Positions 1-9,624 of a stretch of DNA of 64,000 nt are shown here, piece by piece (positions within the stretch are counted from its first letter, which is position 1; each line of letters begins with the position of its first letter). The translations under genes were made by a program, and so were the position numbers. Under the pieces are notes generated by a model. That model was not told where the DNA came from. It was given only the letters and a program-made list of their open reading frames with translations, and made no database searches. Source of the stretch: Leptobrachium leishanense (Eukaryota; Chordata; Amphibia; Anura; Megophryidae); the NCBI GenBank assembly GCA_009667805.1, contig CM019066.1:121338692-121402691 (forward strand). Reading direction: 5' to 3'.

Positions 1-510
1 CCTAAGCATACCACCTCATCAGTGAAGCATGGTGGTGGTAGTGTCATGGCGTGGGCATGTATGGCTGCCAATGGAACTGGTTCTCTTGTATTTATTGATG
101 ATGTGACTGCTGACAAAAGCAGCAGGATGAATTCTGAAGTGTTTCGGGCAATATTATCTGCTCACATTCAGCAAAATGCTGCAGAACTCATTGGACGGCG
201 CTTCACAGTGCAGATGGACAATGACCCAAAGCATACTGCAAAAGCAACCAAAGAGTTTTTGAAGGGACAGAAGTGTAATGTTATGCAATGGCCAAGTCAA
301 TCACCTGACCTGAATCCCATTGAGCATGCATTTCACTTGCTGAAGACAAATCTGAAGGGAAAATGCCCCAAGAACAAGCAGGAACTGAAGACAGTTGCAC
401 TAGAGGCCTGGCAGAGCATCACCAGGGATGAAACCCAGCGTTTGGTGATGTCTATGCGTTCCAGACTTCAGGCTGTGATTGACTGCAAAGGATTTGCAAC
501 CAAGTATTAA
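1..510 (+). CDS. Tc1-like DDE transposase, C-terminal part
   Basis: This is the C-terminal catalytic part of a Tc1-family transposase, which cuts and joins transposon ends at TA sites. The frame is open from base 1, so the true start is outside the window; the GTG at 22 is only an internal codon. Visible landmarks are VKHGGGSVMAW, the second catalytic Asp in MDNDPKHTAK, and WPSQSPDLNPIEH with the catalytic Glu. Exactly 34 residues separate that Asp from the Glu, the DD34E spacing of Tc1. The end CKGFATKY is typical of the family. There is no stop or frameshift across 169 codons, so this copy may be fairly young. The first catalytic Asp would lie upstream and cannot be checked. Confidence 0.92.
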   Translation, partial: PKHTTSSVKHGGGSVMAWACMAANGTGSLVFIDDVTADKSSRMNSEVFRAILSAHIQQNAAELIGRRFTVQMDNDPKHTAKATKEFLKGQKCNVMQWPSQSPDLNPIEHAFHLLKTNLKGKCPKNKQELKTVALEAWQSITRDETQRLVMSMRSRLQAVIDCKGFATKY

Positions 511-763
511 GAAGGGAAAGTTTGATTTATGATTATTATTCTGTCCCATTACCTTTGGTCCCTTAATAAGTTGGAGGCACATCTGCAAACTGCTGTAAGT
601 CATACACCGTTCACCTGAGTTGGATGTACGTACTGTCAAATTAAAGCTGACAGTCTGCAGTTAAAGCACATTGTGTTTGTTTCATTCCAACTCCATTGTG
701 GTGGTGTATAGAGCTAAATATGTTAGAATTGTGTCGATGTCCCAATATTTCTGGACCTGACTG
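1..763 (+). mobile_element. Tc1-type DNA transposon, 3' part (5' part outside window)
   Basis: The transposase frame runs in from the left edge, followed by about 220 bp of 3' non-coding DNA and a terminal inverted repeat at about 731-763 containing GTGTCGATGTCCCAATATTT. A TA dinucleotide at 764-765 fits the Tc1/mariner target duplication. The 5' terminal repeat lies outside the window, so completeness cannot be judged. Confidence 0.9.
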
Positions 764-765
764 TA

Positions 766-3130
766 AGTGAGCCCATTTTATAAGACATACTATGATATAC
801 ATATATATATGTATATATATACTAAAAATGCGAACAAAACATTGGGATTTGTGCATTTTTGCAATTTATTTATGTGACTGGTCCAGGGACTTCATGTATT
901 AAGGTAATTAATAGTTTTAATGAGAACATCCATCTTCATAGAGACCTAATTCCAATCAATAGCAAAGTTGCCAACAGTCAGTATTCCTGGTATGTTCCTG
1001 GATTAGTGCTCTGTGTCCCAGGGGTTAATTGTCTCAAAACTCTAAACTGAGCTCATGCACTTCAACATTCAAATCTTAGGACAATGTCCTGGAACAATTA
1101 ACCCCCGGGACATCAAGCTCAAATCCAGACTGTCCTAAGAAAACTGGGACAGATGGCAACTATACAATAAAAGTAGAACGTGTTTCTCTCTCCTAATTTG
1201 GAATAACTCGCTAAAGGGTAAAACAAAAAAAATGTATGCAGATGAGGAAAATGCATATTTTAATACCTTCAAGAGATTCTGGTAACGTTCAACTACAACC
1301 AGAAGTTCCCTTTAAAGGCACACTACCACTTACATAAGCTATAACTAGATTACTTCTGCATTACAAAAAACACATTATAAAACACATGCTGCTGTATTTT
1401 AACTTTGTTTGAAGTAACTGCATGTAAAAAGGAAATTTTTAAATTTAAGCTTTTATCTCCTGTTTCCATTTTGTGGATTTTTCCCATGATGCAACATTTA
1501 CCAAAATCATATGGTAAGTCTTACTTTACAGCTGTTGTATAAGATAAAACAGTAACGAATAGGCAATGGGGGAGGAGTGAATGTTTATACATGACTACAG
1601 GGGATCTATTGTGTTGTCTATGCTACCTGAGATAGGAAATTGCAGCTGAATGAGAAATGATAGTAGGCGAACACCATTTTAGTCACAATGAGGTGCAAGT
1701 ACTGTAAAGATAATGGGGGGGGGGGCGTTTCCTAAACAAAATATTGCATAAAGTCTTATCAAACCACAAAATAAGATTTTGCTCATTCATGAAGTAAAGA
1801 ATATGTACACCATTGCAATAGAAATATGTTCCTAGATACGTTGTTATCACGTGCATTCTAATATCTATTGACCCACATCTCCTAACATTAATTTATAATT
1901 TACATATCTGTGTATCTCTTCTTTTCTTGCCAGATTACGTAGAATTTCTAAAACCTACACTTAAACAAAATTTCTCCTTTCCGGTTTCATTGTTCTTTTA
2001 CATCGAGCACATCATTAAAAGTTCATGACAGCAAAGGTTCACAATCTCCTCTGCCAACACGGCTCCCTTGTGTCTTACATAAAGTTTTAAAGTTAATCTT
2101 ATTTCTTCTAGCAGTTACGTCCCTATGCTATTTCACTATTCTGTTTAAGAAAAATAATACCATAAAATATCAGTTCCCATCAGCCTGATAGCCCTTCTGT
2201 AGAATAATCCCACAAATCATGTGTCGGTAAGAGCAGGGAAATGTACTTGAGCGTGTACTTTATTTATAATCTTACATAAATTAAAAGATTAGATCCATGA
2301 AATGATACGCAAACTGTAGCTTGTGTAGTTCTTGCTAATGCCGATGATTGATGGAGCATGATACAACTCAGAAAGCTCTGTCTCAGTGGCTGTGCATTGT
2401 AAATACCTTGTAACACCTGTCTACAAAACAGCAACACGATTTTATGGTATAATGGGGTGAAAGCGAATCAGGAGCAATCATGCTATCACATGCTTAACAG
2501 CAAATCTGTCAGGGGTCAAGTCGAGCAGGAATGCTTGGGAATGGAGTTCCTCAACTAAATTTTTCAGGAGGAACGGAGGTCCAGACCTGCCCTTTGGTTG
2601 GGCGAGCAAGATGTATGCCCTGGGACCCTTACCTTGGGGGTCCCTGCACCTCTGCTGACACCCTCCATATGATAAAAAGTGTCTGATCACCTCTTCTCTA
2701 TCTGAGGGAGAGTGGATGTCTATCAGGGGGAAGGAGGGGGTCAGGGCTGTCTCTCTGGGGGGAGGTGGGTACCTTGGAGAGGTTATTTTGTGTATCTGTG
2801 TATGAAAAAGGGTGGAGTATAAGGAAGTGTGGTGAGTGGGCCCCAAAAAATGTTCTTGCACAGGGCCCCTCAAATGCTAGTGGTGACCTTGCAGAGTTTC
2901 CTTTTGGCTAAAAAACTGAAAAGAATTTAAGGTTTCAATTATGTTTCCTTAGTACCTACAGTATGTTCCTAAGTACCCAGAAACAAATTAAATCTATTAC
3001 AATTATCTTAATGATTCCATAAACCCCAGCTTATAATAAAACCTTAATGTCAAATTTGTATGTTGGGTGCCTGTTTAGTGTGACAGGTCAAAGGGAGTAT
3101 AAATCTTGGAACATTCCTACACTTATTTAT
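766..3130. other. Non-coding stretch, no confident feature
   Basis: No convincing gene. It holds an AT-rich microsatellite near 797-822, an 11-base G run at 1715-1725, and a short inverted repeat (about 18 bp) pairing 1015-1033 with 1095-1112, perhaps the core of an old MITE. An open frame on the minus strand at 2478-2873 has no recognisable motif and I do not treat it as a gene. Confidence 0.5.
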
Positions 3131-3131
3131 T

Positions 3132-3560
3132 TAAAGATGTGTGTTTTGTTTCTCTCCAAATCAAAATTTGGTCGAAATTTACCGATTTCGGAAGCACGTC
3201 CGAAATGGAATGAAAACGAAGCTGAATATAAAGAATGGGTTCCGTTTCCACAAATTGATTAATTATTTTGTTTCAAAGATTCAGCAGCACCACGTCCCGG
3301 TCCATTGGCCGGGTTGTTGAATCTGTTGTATTGCGCACCACAGGCCATGGACAACGCCATGGGGCCATTCAGTGTAGTTCGGCTGCATTCCCCATAGACA
3401 AGTAATGGCTAATCTATTCAGAGAACGCCGAACAGCACCGAAATGTCAGTGAAATGCCTTGATTTTCAGTGGTTCGTTCGACAGCTTTAAACAGGCGAAT
3501 CCCATAGGTTTCAATGTAAAAAATATTCCTTGTTTTTATTAAATATTTATTCAACCGTTT
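3132..3560 (+). repeat. hAT-like interspersed repeat, copy 1
   Basis: This matches the reverse complement of 26010-26462 over several hundred bases: shared blocks read AGCACCGAAATGTCAGTGAA, CCCCATAGACAAGTAATGG and a GTTTCAATG block. The outer end in both copies resembles TAGAGATGTGC, a hAT-type terminus. Target duplications were not found here, so the superfamily call is an inference from the end sequence. Confidence 0.55.
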
Positions 3561-3720
3561 ATTCTTTTCTCTTGCAGCAAAAAGTCTATTTTTTGGATTT
3601 TTTTAGGCATTTTTCAGGATTTTTTGTGAAATTTTTGAATTCCTTATTATTTTAGAACAACAAGGATTTTTTGACGCAGCTTTTTCTTCTTTTCTTCACT
3701 CTGACTGCATTCGGCGTGTG

Positions 3721-3899
3721 CTGTCCTTGGTGCTAAAACCTATTCAGCGCCAAGGAAGCAGCAACGTGGGGCTCCGGAGCCCCGTGGAGCTGCTGTCCTT
3801 GGTGCTGAATAGGTTTCAGCACCAAGGACGGGGATCTTTTGTTCCTGAGCCCCACAGAGCTGCTGTCCTTGGTGCTGAATAGGTTTTAGCACCAAGGAC
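3721..3899. repeat. Tandem stem-loop units
   Basis: Two near-identical units of about 70 bp (3795-3829 and 3865-3899 are their cores) each contain a perfect 12-bp stem, GTCCTTGGTGCT paired with AGCACCAAGGAC, with a loop containing GAATAGG. A third, degenerate inverted unit starts at 3721. They sit at the inner end of the hAT-like repeat. Confidence 0.7.
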
Positions 3900-3974
3900 A
3901 GGGGGATTACGTATCTTTTTTTAAATTATTCTAATCTAAGTAACTAATTCATCCATTTCAAATTCCGAAATAAC

Positions 3975-4172
3975 TAATTTATTTATTTATTTATAAAGTA
4001 TTTTACCAGGAAGGATACATTGATATTTCTCTCGTTTTCAAGTATGTCCTGGGTTCTAGAACATTGAAATGTTACAGTCGTTACAGAAATACAAAGTAAT
4101 ACAATGCAAGATATTAAAAAACAACACAAATATACAGATTAATACAGAAAATAAATATGTAGGAAATAGTCA
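3975..4172 (-). mobile_element. LINE B 3' end, minus strand (first part)
   Basis: LINE B is a non-LTR retrotransposon family seen at least six times in the window. Its 3' end has a (TAAA)n-like tail followed inward by CCAGGAAGGATACATTGA and CAAGTATGTCCTGGGTT. Here the minus-strand copy is interrupted by LINE A at about 4173 and resumes at 5317. Confidence 0.85.
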
Positions 4173-5316
4173 TTATTATTATTATTATTTATTTATAAAG
4201 CGCCAGCATATTCCGCAGCGCTGTACAATAAGCACAGTATAGACAGGGTTACAATACATTGAACAACATTTGACAAACAGTACAGTAGGAGATGAGGCCC
4301 TATTCCCGTAGGAACAAACAATCTAGAGGGGTTGGGGTTGGAAACAGGAGGAGAGGACTGCAAGGTGAGAGTGATTGATGGATGCGTCAGTGTGTTGGGT
4401 GGTAGGCTTCCCTAAATAGGAATGTTTTAAGGGAGCGTTTGAAGGAAGAGAAGTTAGGGGAAAGTCTGACCGTACGAGGGAGAGCGTTCCAGAGGATGGG
4501 GGCTGCGCGTGAGACGTCCTGCAGTCTATCATGGGAAGAGGTGATGCAGGGAAATGCTAGGCGCAGGTCGCTGTTTGACCTTAGGGAGTGGACTGGGGTG
4601 TATTTGGTGATTAGTGAGGACAGGTAGTGGGGAGCTGAGTTAGTGAGGGTTTTGTAGGTAAGGATAAGGATTTTGAACTTAATTCTGCAGTGGATGGGGA
4701 GCCAGTGAAGGGACTCGCAGAGGGGAGCGGCAGAGACAGAGCAGCAGGTGAGGTGGATTAGCCTGGCAGAGGCGTTCAGGATTGATTGTAGGAGGGAGAG
4801 GTGGGAGAGAGGGAGGCCGGATAAGAGATTATTGCAATAGTCAAATCGGGAGATTACCAGGGCGTGTATGAGTTGTTTTGTGGTGACAGCGGTAAGAAAT
4901 GGCCGAATTCTGGAAATATTATGCAATTGGTAGCGGCAGGAGGAGGAAAGAGACTGGATGTGGGGTATGAAGGAAAGAGCAGAGTCAAGTGTAAATCCAA
5001 GACAGCGAACTTGGTTTGATGGGGAGATAGCGATACCCTCCACCGTGATAGAGAAGTCAGGAGGTGGGGAGGCATTAGAGGGAGGAATAAGTAGGAGCTC
5101 AGTCTTGGACATGTTGATCTTTAAGTGGTGGAAGGCCATCCAGGAGGAGATGCCAGATAAACAGTCACTGACTTTGGAAAGGACAGGGGGAGAGAGATCA
5201 GGGGTAGAGAGGTAGATCTGAGTGTCATCAGCATAGAGGTGGTAATTAAAGCCAAAGCTGTTAATGATTTTGCCCAGGGAGGAGGTGTAGATGGAAAAGA
5301 GTAGAGGACCAAGGAC
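4173..5316 (-). mobile_element. LINE A (L2/CR1-like), 5'-truncated, inserted in LINE B
   Basis: The 3' end carries a TTATTATTATT microsatellite and then GCGCCAGCATATTCCGCAGC. The element is truncated inside the reverse transcriptase domain at about 5316. LINE B sequence continues on both sides (ends 4172, resumes 5317), which gives the relative age: LINE A arrived after LINE B. Confidence 0.88.
4387..5315 (-). pseudogene. LINE A reverse transcriptase, C-terminal fragment
   Basis: This fragment of a non-LTR retrotransposon polymerase is open for about 310 codons from the truncation point. In order it shows SVLGPLLF, the catalytic YADD box in [14 protein letters not shown], then the thumb-like tail with [55 protein letters not shown] and a C-terminus with [13 protein letters not shown]. 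The YADD motif is intact, unlike the 38.5-kb copy. The upstream endonuclease and RT domains 0-4 are missing, so it cannot act alone. L2 versus CR1 cannot be settled by eye. Confidence 0.88.
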
Positions 5317-5507
5317 AGAGTTACATGTTTACAGGTGCATTCCGTATTGAGGTATGTTAATAGGGAGCTCTTAAGGGACTTAAGACTGGGCGAAGATTTG
5401 ATGGCGTCTGGGAGGTTATTCCATGACTGCGGTGCTCTGTAGGAAAATGAGGATTGAGTCACTTTCTTTTTGTATTGTGGTATTGCAAGTAAGGTGCGAG
5501 TCCTGTA
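5317..5507 (-). mobile_element. LINE B coding tail, minus strand (second part)
   Basis: Continuation of the LINE B copy from 3975-4172. The minus strand encodes the family's C-terminus (SFSYRAPQSWNNLPDAIKSS, then a serine/lysine/leucine-rich tail ending TECTCKHVT). The same peptide recurs at 49437-49655. Near 5505 the sequence abruptly switches to LINE B in the opposite orientation. Confidence 0.82.
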
Positions 5508-5715
5508 CATGTAACATAATGACTATTTCCTACATATTTATTATCTGTATTAATCTGTATATTTGTGTTCTTTTTTAATATGTCGCATTTTATTACTTTG
5601 TATTTCTGTAACGACTGTAACAATTCAATGTTCTTGAACCCAGGACATACTTGAAAATGAGAGAAATCTCAATGTATCCTTCCTGGTAAAAATACTTTAT
5701 AAATAATAAATAAAT
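5505..5715 (+). mobile_element. LINE B 3' end, plus strand (inverted partner)
   Basis: This is the LINE B 3' untranslated end on the plus strand, ending in a TAAATAAATAAA tail. It is the reverse complement of 3975-4172, so the two form an inverted dimer. The match continues outside the LINE: a flank containing CATCCATTTCAAATTCCGAA at 3950-3970 is repeated inverted near 5727-5750. Confidence 0.85.
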
Positions 5716-5879
5716 AAATTTGTTATTTCGGAATTTGAAATGGATGAATTAATTACTTAAAAACTAAATATGAATCACGGTAACATAACGAACGCACTGA
5801 AACGAAATAAAATATTTAACTGATCGATCCGAAATGACGTTTTTCGTTGTATACATGTCTATTTTTAGGACTATTCCCA

Positions 5880-6540
5880 CCCCTATAACTGCTATGTCCA
5901 AACATCTTCTAAAATAAAAAGAAATGTCTGAAGATTACCATGAGATTAGATTACCTCCTTCTCACATCAAAATGGAAAGAAAAATAATAATTTATGCACT
6001 TGACACAGTTGGAAATCAATGTTTTTGAAATGTGTTTGTGTAATTTACTGGTGAAGGGCAGGAGAGCAGAATCGTTCTTGATTACTTTCTTGTGCTAAAG
6101 TCTGCAGCTTTAGTATTTGTTTCCCTTACCCAAGGGCTAGGACAGAGCTTTTTCATACAGTCACATCTAAAAATATGTTTGTACATTTTTGGTCTGAAAT
6201 GTATTGGAAAATTTTTTTCCCAATAAAGCTCACATTTCTATTTTGTTCCTAATGCAGGCTGATCTTCGTACTGGCGAGAAATTAATTGTCTGTGAGATCT
6301 CCTGCCACACTCTGTTTTAATTGTAAAGATGCTGCAAAAATATGTCACCTCCATCATAAAAAAATATTTTATTGTCACCTCACAAGCGCTCGGGAGAGGA
6401 GAGAATGCAAGGAGAGTTTCAGCCCTCCAAAAGAAGGGCTTAGGTCCACCCTGAAGCCCCAGTCAATGTGACCTGGCCTGAGCTTCAGGCTCCAGGTACA
6501 GGAAATGGATACCAATTTGGTCCACATCTTCTCTCCCTCT
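5880..6540. other. Non-coding stretch, no feature seen
   Basis: AT-rich sequence without a convincing frame, repeat end or hairpin. Confidence 0.5.
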
Positions 6541-6542
6541 AA

Positions 6543-6868
6543 GGCTAGGATCAGACGAGCGTATTTGAAGAGCGGATGGAATGTCTGTGGGAGTGGACGT
6601 TCCTTCCACTCGACGCCTGTCTGACACCCATCTGGCTACCTCGCTGAGTGCAGTTATGGAGGATCGCGCTTTGCAGCTCCGTCAACGCGCGTCCTAGCAC
6701 TTTGACAGAGAGGCCTGCTGAACGGATGCAGCACGGCCACTGTTGTGCACGCAATTCGTGCGCACGCCACGGTGTCTGGCTGGCCCCATTGCAGCATCAC
6801 AACACTGCAACGGACGCTGGAAGCCATGTCAGTGCGGGTGCACCTGGTGTGCTTGTCTAACACTGGCC
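6543..6868. mobile_element. Harbinger-like MITE, diverged member
   Basis: Ends read GGCTAGGATCAGACGAGCG and, inverted, TGTCTAACACTGGCC. They resemble the GGCTAGGGTCAGAC ends of the four related elements at 32-49 kb. Flanks TAA and TTA fit a 3-bp TWA target with one change. The interior is GC-rich, non-coding and unlike the others. Confidence 0.55.
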
Positions 6869-6871
6869 TTA

Positions 6872-7990
6872 GCCACTGGACTGGCTGGAGTTCCCCTGAG
6901 ATGACGTGAGATGCTTCTGACTTCCTGCAAGCTGGGAGTCTCTCACATCTGGAGGACGGTGCTGGATACAAGATGATTTTTAACAGTGAAGCCGGGAGTG
7001 GTGCACACAGGTAGGATTAATCTTTAACCCCTCCATTCCCCCCTCCTGTTTTAACCCTTGAGTGTCCCATTAAAGCGGCAGTTGGCATACAAACAATCTA
7101 AAATATTATTACAGTGGTGAAGGTGTGAAGTCTAACAGTGAATCGTGACATAGGGAAGGGTGTACATCATCTAAATCAGTCTTGAGTTTGGCTGTGAAAT
7201 GCCTGTAGCTGGAAGAGAAAACAAATTACACAATTCGCCACTGGAAGCCAGTAACTTGTGCGACTTGATTGCTTTAGTGGTTCCGCTCTAAGGTTATGTG
7301 TCCTATTATTCCATGTATGGCTGGAAGCACTCAACATTAATATCCATTGGAAAGCGATCCTTACTGTTAAATCAATTTTCCTTTCTGTCTCTCAGAATTC
7401 TCAAAATTTGAAGGTCAATTGCCTTGTTTGGACAGCTTTTGTTTAGGAGTGTGTAAAACATAACTACTCGTATGTGGATAGCAAAGCAGGAAACAGCATC
7501 TGTCAATTTATGGGAGTGCTAGAAACAAACTACTCCAGAATCCGAATACTGTTCCCTGGAGAGAGCCTGATGCTGTGAAGAAGCACTGAAATGCAACAAT
7601 TAAGGCAGTGTTGATGGGTTTCTCAATGACAGCGCTAGTGATAATTACCTAGTTTAAGCTTCAAGATGTATTTGTCTACAGACACACTTAATTGTTGCAC
7701 TGATTACTTCTAAGAATAAAAAAGGCTAAAGATTACATATGAGGTGAGAATGTACAATAAAATTAAATCCTTGTTGCACATTTCCATCTGTATTAAGTTT
7801 TATGAATGGTACCTGCACCGCGGGAGTTTAACATGACTTTTGGAAAAGTAGTCTGACAGTTAGTACGGTATGAAACATTAAGCACGCTGCACATATTAAA
7901 AATGTTCTATGCATAAGCCACCTAGAATGAGGCATTTTGATTGAGCAAAAGGATGTTTTATGAGATCACGGCGATCCGGCAACAGCACAA
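6872..7990. other. Non-coding stretch, no feature seen
   Basis: No supported gene or repeat end was seen here. Confidence 0.45.
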
Positions 7991-8000
7991 GTGGACTGTC

Positions 8001-8418
8001 CTATGTTGGATCTTCGCTCAGGTGTTATAAGGTTTTAGCTCAATGGTGCTATGACAGAGGGGATGTTACCATATGCAAATCAGACTGCTGTCACCCAGAA
8101 AGGGTGGCCAGAATTGAAATTCAAGGAGGTCTCCTCTGCACGAGATGAACCCCCGACAACGATTTCAGTCTTGTTGGGTATCATTAGGAGGGTATATTTG
8201 TACCTCTCTAGGCACCACCAGCAAGGGGTCCCTGTACATGTAAAGTGAGGAAAATAAGGTTTATGAGAACACTGAGGACAGGCAGCAGCATTAGTGGCCT
8301 GCCATACAGTGAGTCCCCACTCAGATCTCATATGGCTTGATTGAGCTAAACCCTATGACACCTGAGCGGGGACCCACCATATGGCAGGCCACTAATGCTG
8401 CTGCCTGTTCTCAGTGCT
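8001..8418. repeat. Nested inverted repeats (foldback element)
   Basis: Arms at about 8268-8324 and 8362-8418 pair over about 55 bp (GGCAGCAGCATTAGTGGCCT against AGGCCACTAATGCTGCTGCC). A second pair joins about 8005-8042 with 8339-8376. Short open frames over this region follow from the symmetry and are not genes. Confidence 0.8.
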
Positions 8419-8999
8419 CTCATGATTCATTTTTGTTGCTGATATATGAAACACGGGGCTGTGTTTTAAGACCGGCCATTATCTAATTCACCATGTTTAC
8501 TACAATATTTGGGACGTCTGAATTGGTCTGTTGACACTTTCTCTTTCTTGCTTCCAGTGACATGGGAAAAGAAAAGCATTGTGCGTCAGAGTACTTGCTC
8601 CTGAAATATCCAGGTCTGCTTTGGTTTGCAGGTGTAGATTTAATATAGGTATGTATGTACCTGTCCAAAGTGCCAAATATAGGTGTCAAAATGAATTGAA
8701 AACCGATTTGTATAAAAGATTTTCTTCTCTTGGCTAAAAGGATAATATATAATCGAATCCATTTTTAAAATCTGAGATGGAAAATAAACGTTGTAGGCCC
8801 ATGGGTTTTGTGGTTCCAGAGTTGTATATAGTATTAAAAACAATAATCGGGTGTATTACAGGGTTATTCAAAGAGAATCGGAAAGCCACCACACTTTCGG
8901 TGACTTTTCGTTCTCTTCAATTCGGTTCGATTTGGCGATCCCATTTCGGCAACCCTGCAGTGTATTCAGCAAGGACCGCAGGATTGCAGGGAAAGGTTG

Positions 9000-9604
9000 T
9001 GTTATGATCATGGGTGATTTCTGCCATAAATTATCATATTTTAATACTAACTGATTGACATACCAAAGAAGGACCAATAGGGGCAGTGTGTAGGCTGTTT
9101 GCACTGTGGGGCTAGCTGTGATGTCATTAAGCCAGCCTACTTTAGAGAGGTCATTTCCTATTGGTAGAGAGGGTTTGTCTACTGGTGACTCCCACTGGGA
9201 ATAAAAGGGGGACTTCCACAAAGGTTTAAGGTTCTTTGGCCTGATACCTGAGACTGACCAGACCATGTGAAGTTTTCTGCAGCCCCCAGCTTGGGGCGTA
9301 GTAAGCATGCTTTCATTTCATTGCTGTATTGTTTAAGTATTGTTGTTTAGTTTAATGTACTGTGCCATGACTGTGTGTATATGTTAGTTTTTTCTGTAGT
9401 TACTGTAAAGCAAATGATATAAACTGTGAATATAGATTGCCAAGTAAATTGTCATTCATATTGCACTGGTTTCTGTGTGGTTTTTCTTATATATATTCGA
9501 CCATATTACCCACAAGATATAAATGTTATTGTTGCAACTTAGGGCTTTAATTATTGCATATTAATTCAATAATTAATGATGCATTTAATGCCCAAAACGA
9601 AACA
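9000..9604 (+). repeat. 5' LTR (605 bp)
   Basis: Begins TGTTATGATC and ends CGAAACA. A likely TATA region lies at about 9200-9212 (GGGAATAAAAGGGG). It differs from the 3' LTR by three substitutions and a 2-bp AT indel in a TA run, about 99.5% identity. Confidence 0.95.
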
Positions 9605-9606
9605 AT

Positions 9607-9624
9607 TGGCGACGAGGATGGGAT
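9607..9624 (+). promoter_or_regulatory. Primer binding site for tRNA-Ser(GCU)
   Basis: TGGCGACGAGGATGGGAT, two bases after the 5' LTR, is the exact complement of the last 18 bases (with CCA) of vertebrate tRNA-Ser(GCU) as I recall that tRNA. It fixes the plus orientation of the element. Confidence 0.85.

Noticed and set aside
2478..2873. 131-codon minus-strand frame
   Set aside because: No motif, Pro/His-rich low-complexity content and no related copy in the window; a chance frame is more likely.
5121..5510. 129-codon minus frame as one protein
   Set aside because: It crosses the LINE A/LINE B junction at 5316 and is in the LINE A frame only by accident; the real pieces are annotated separately.
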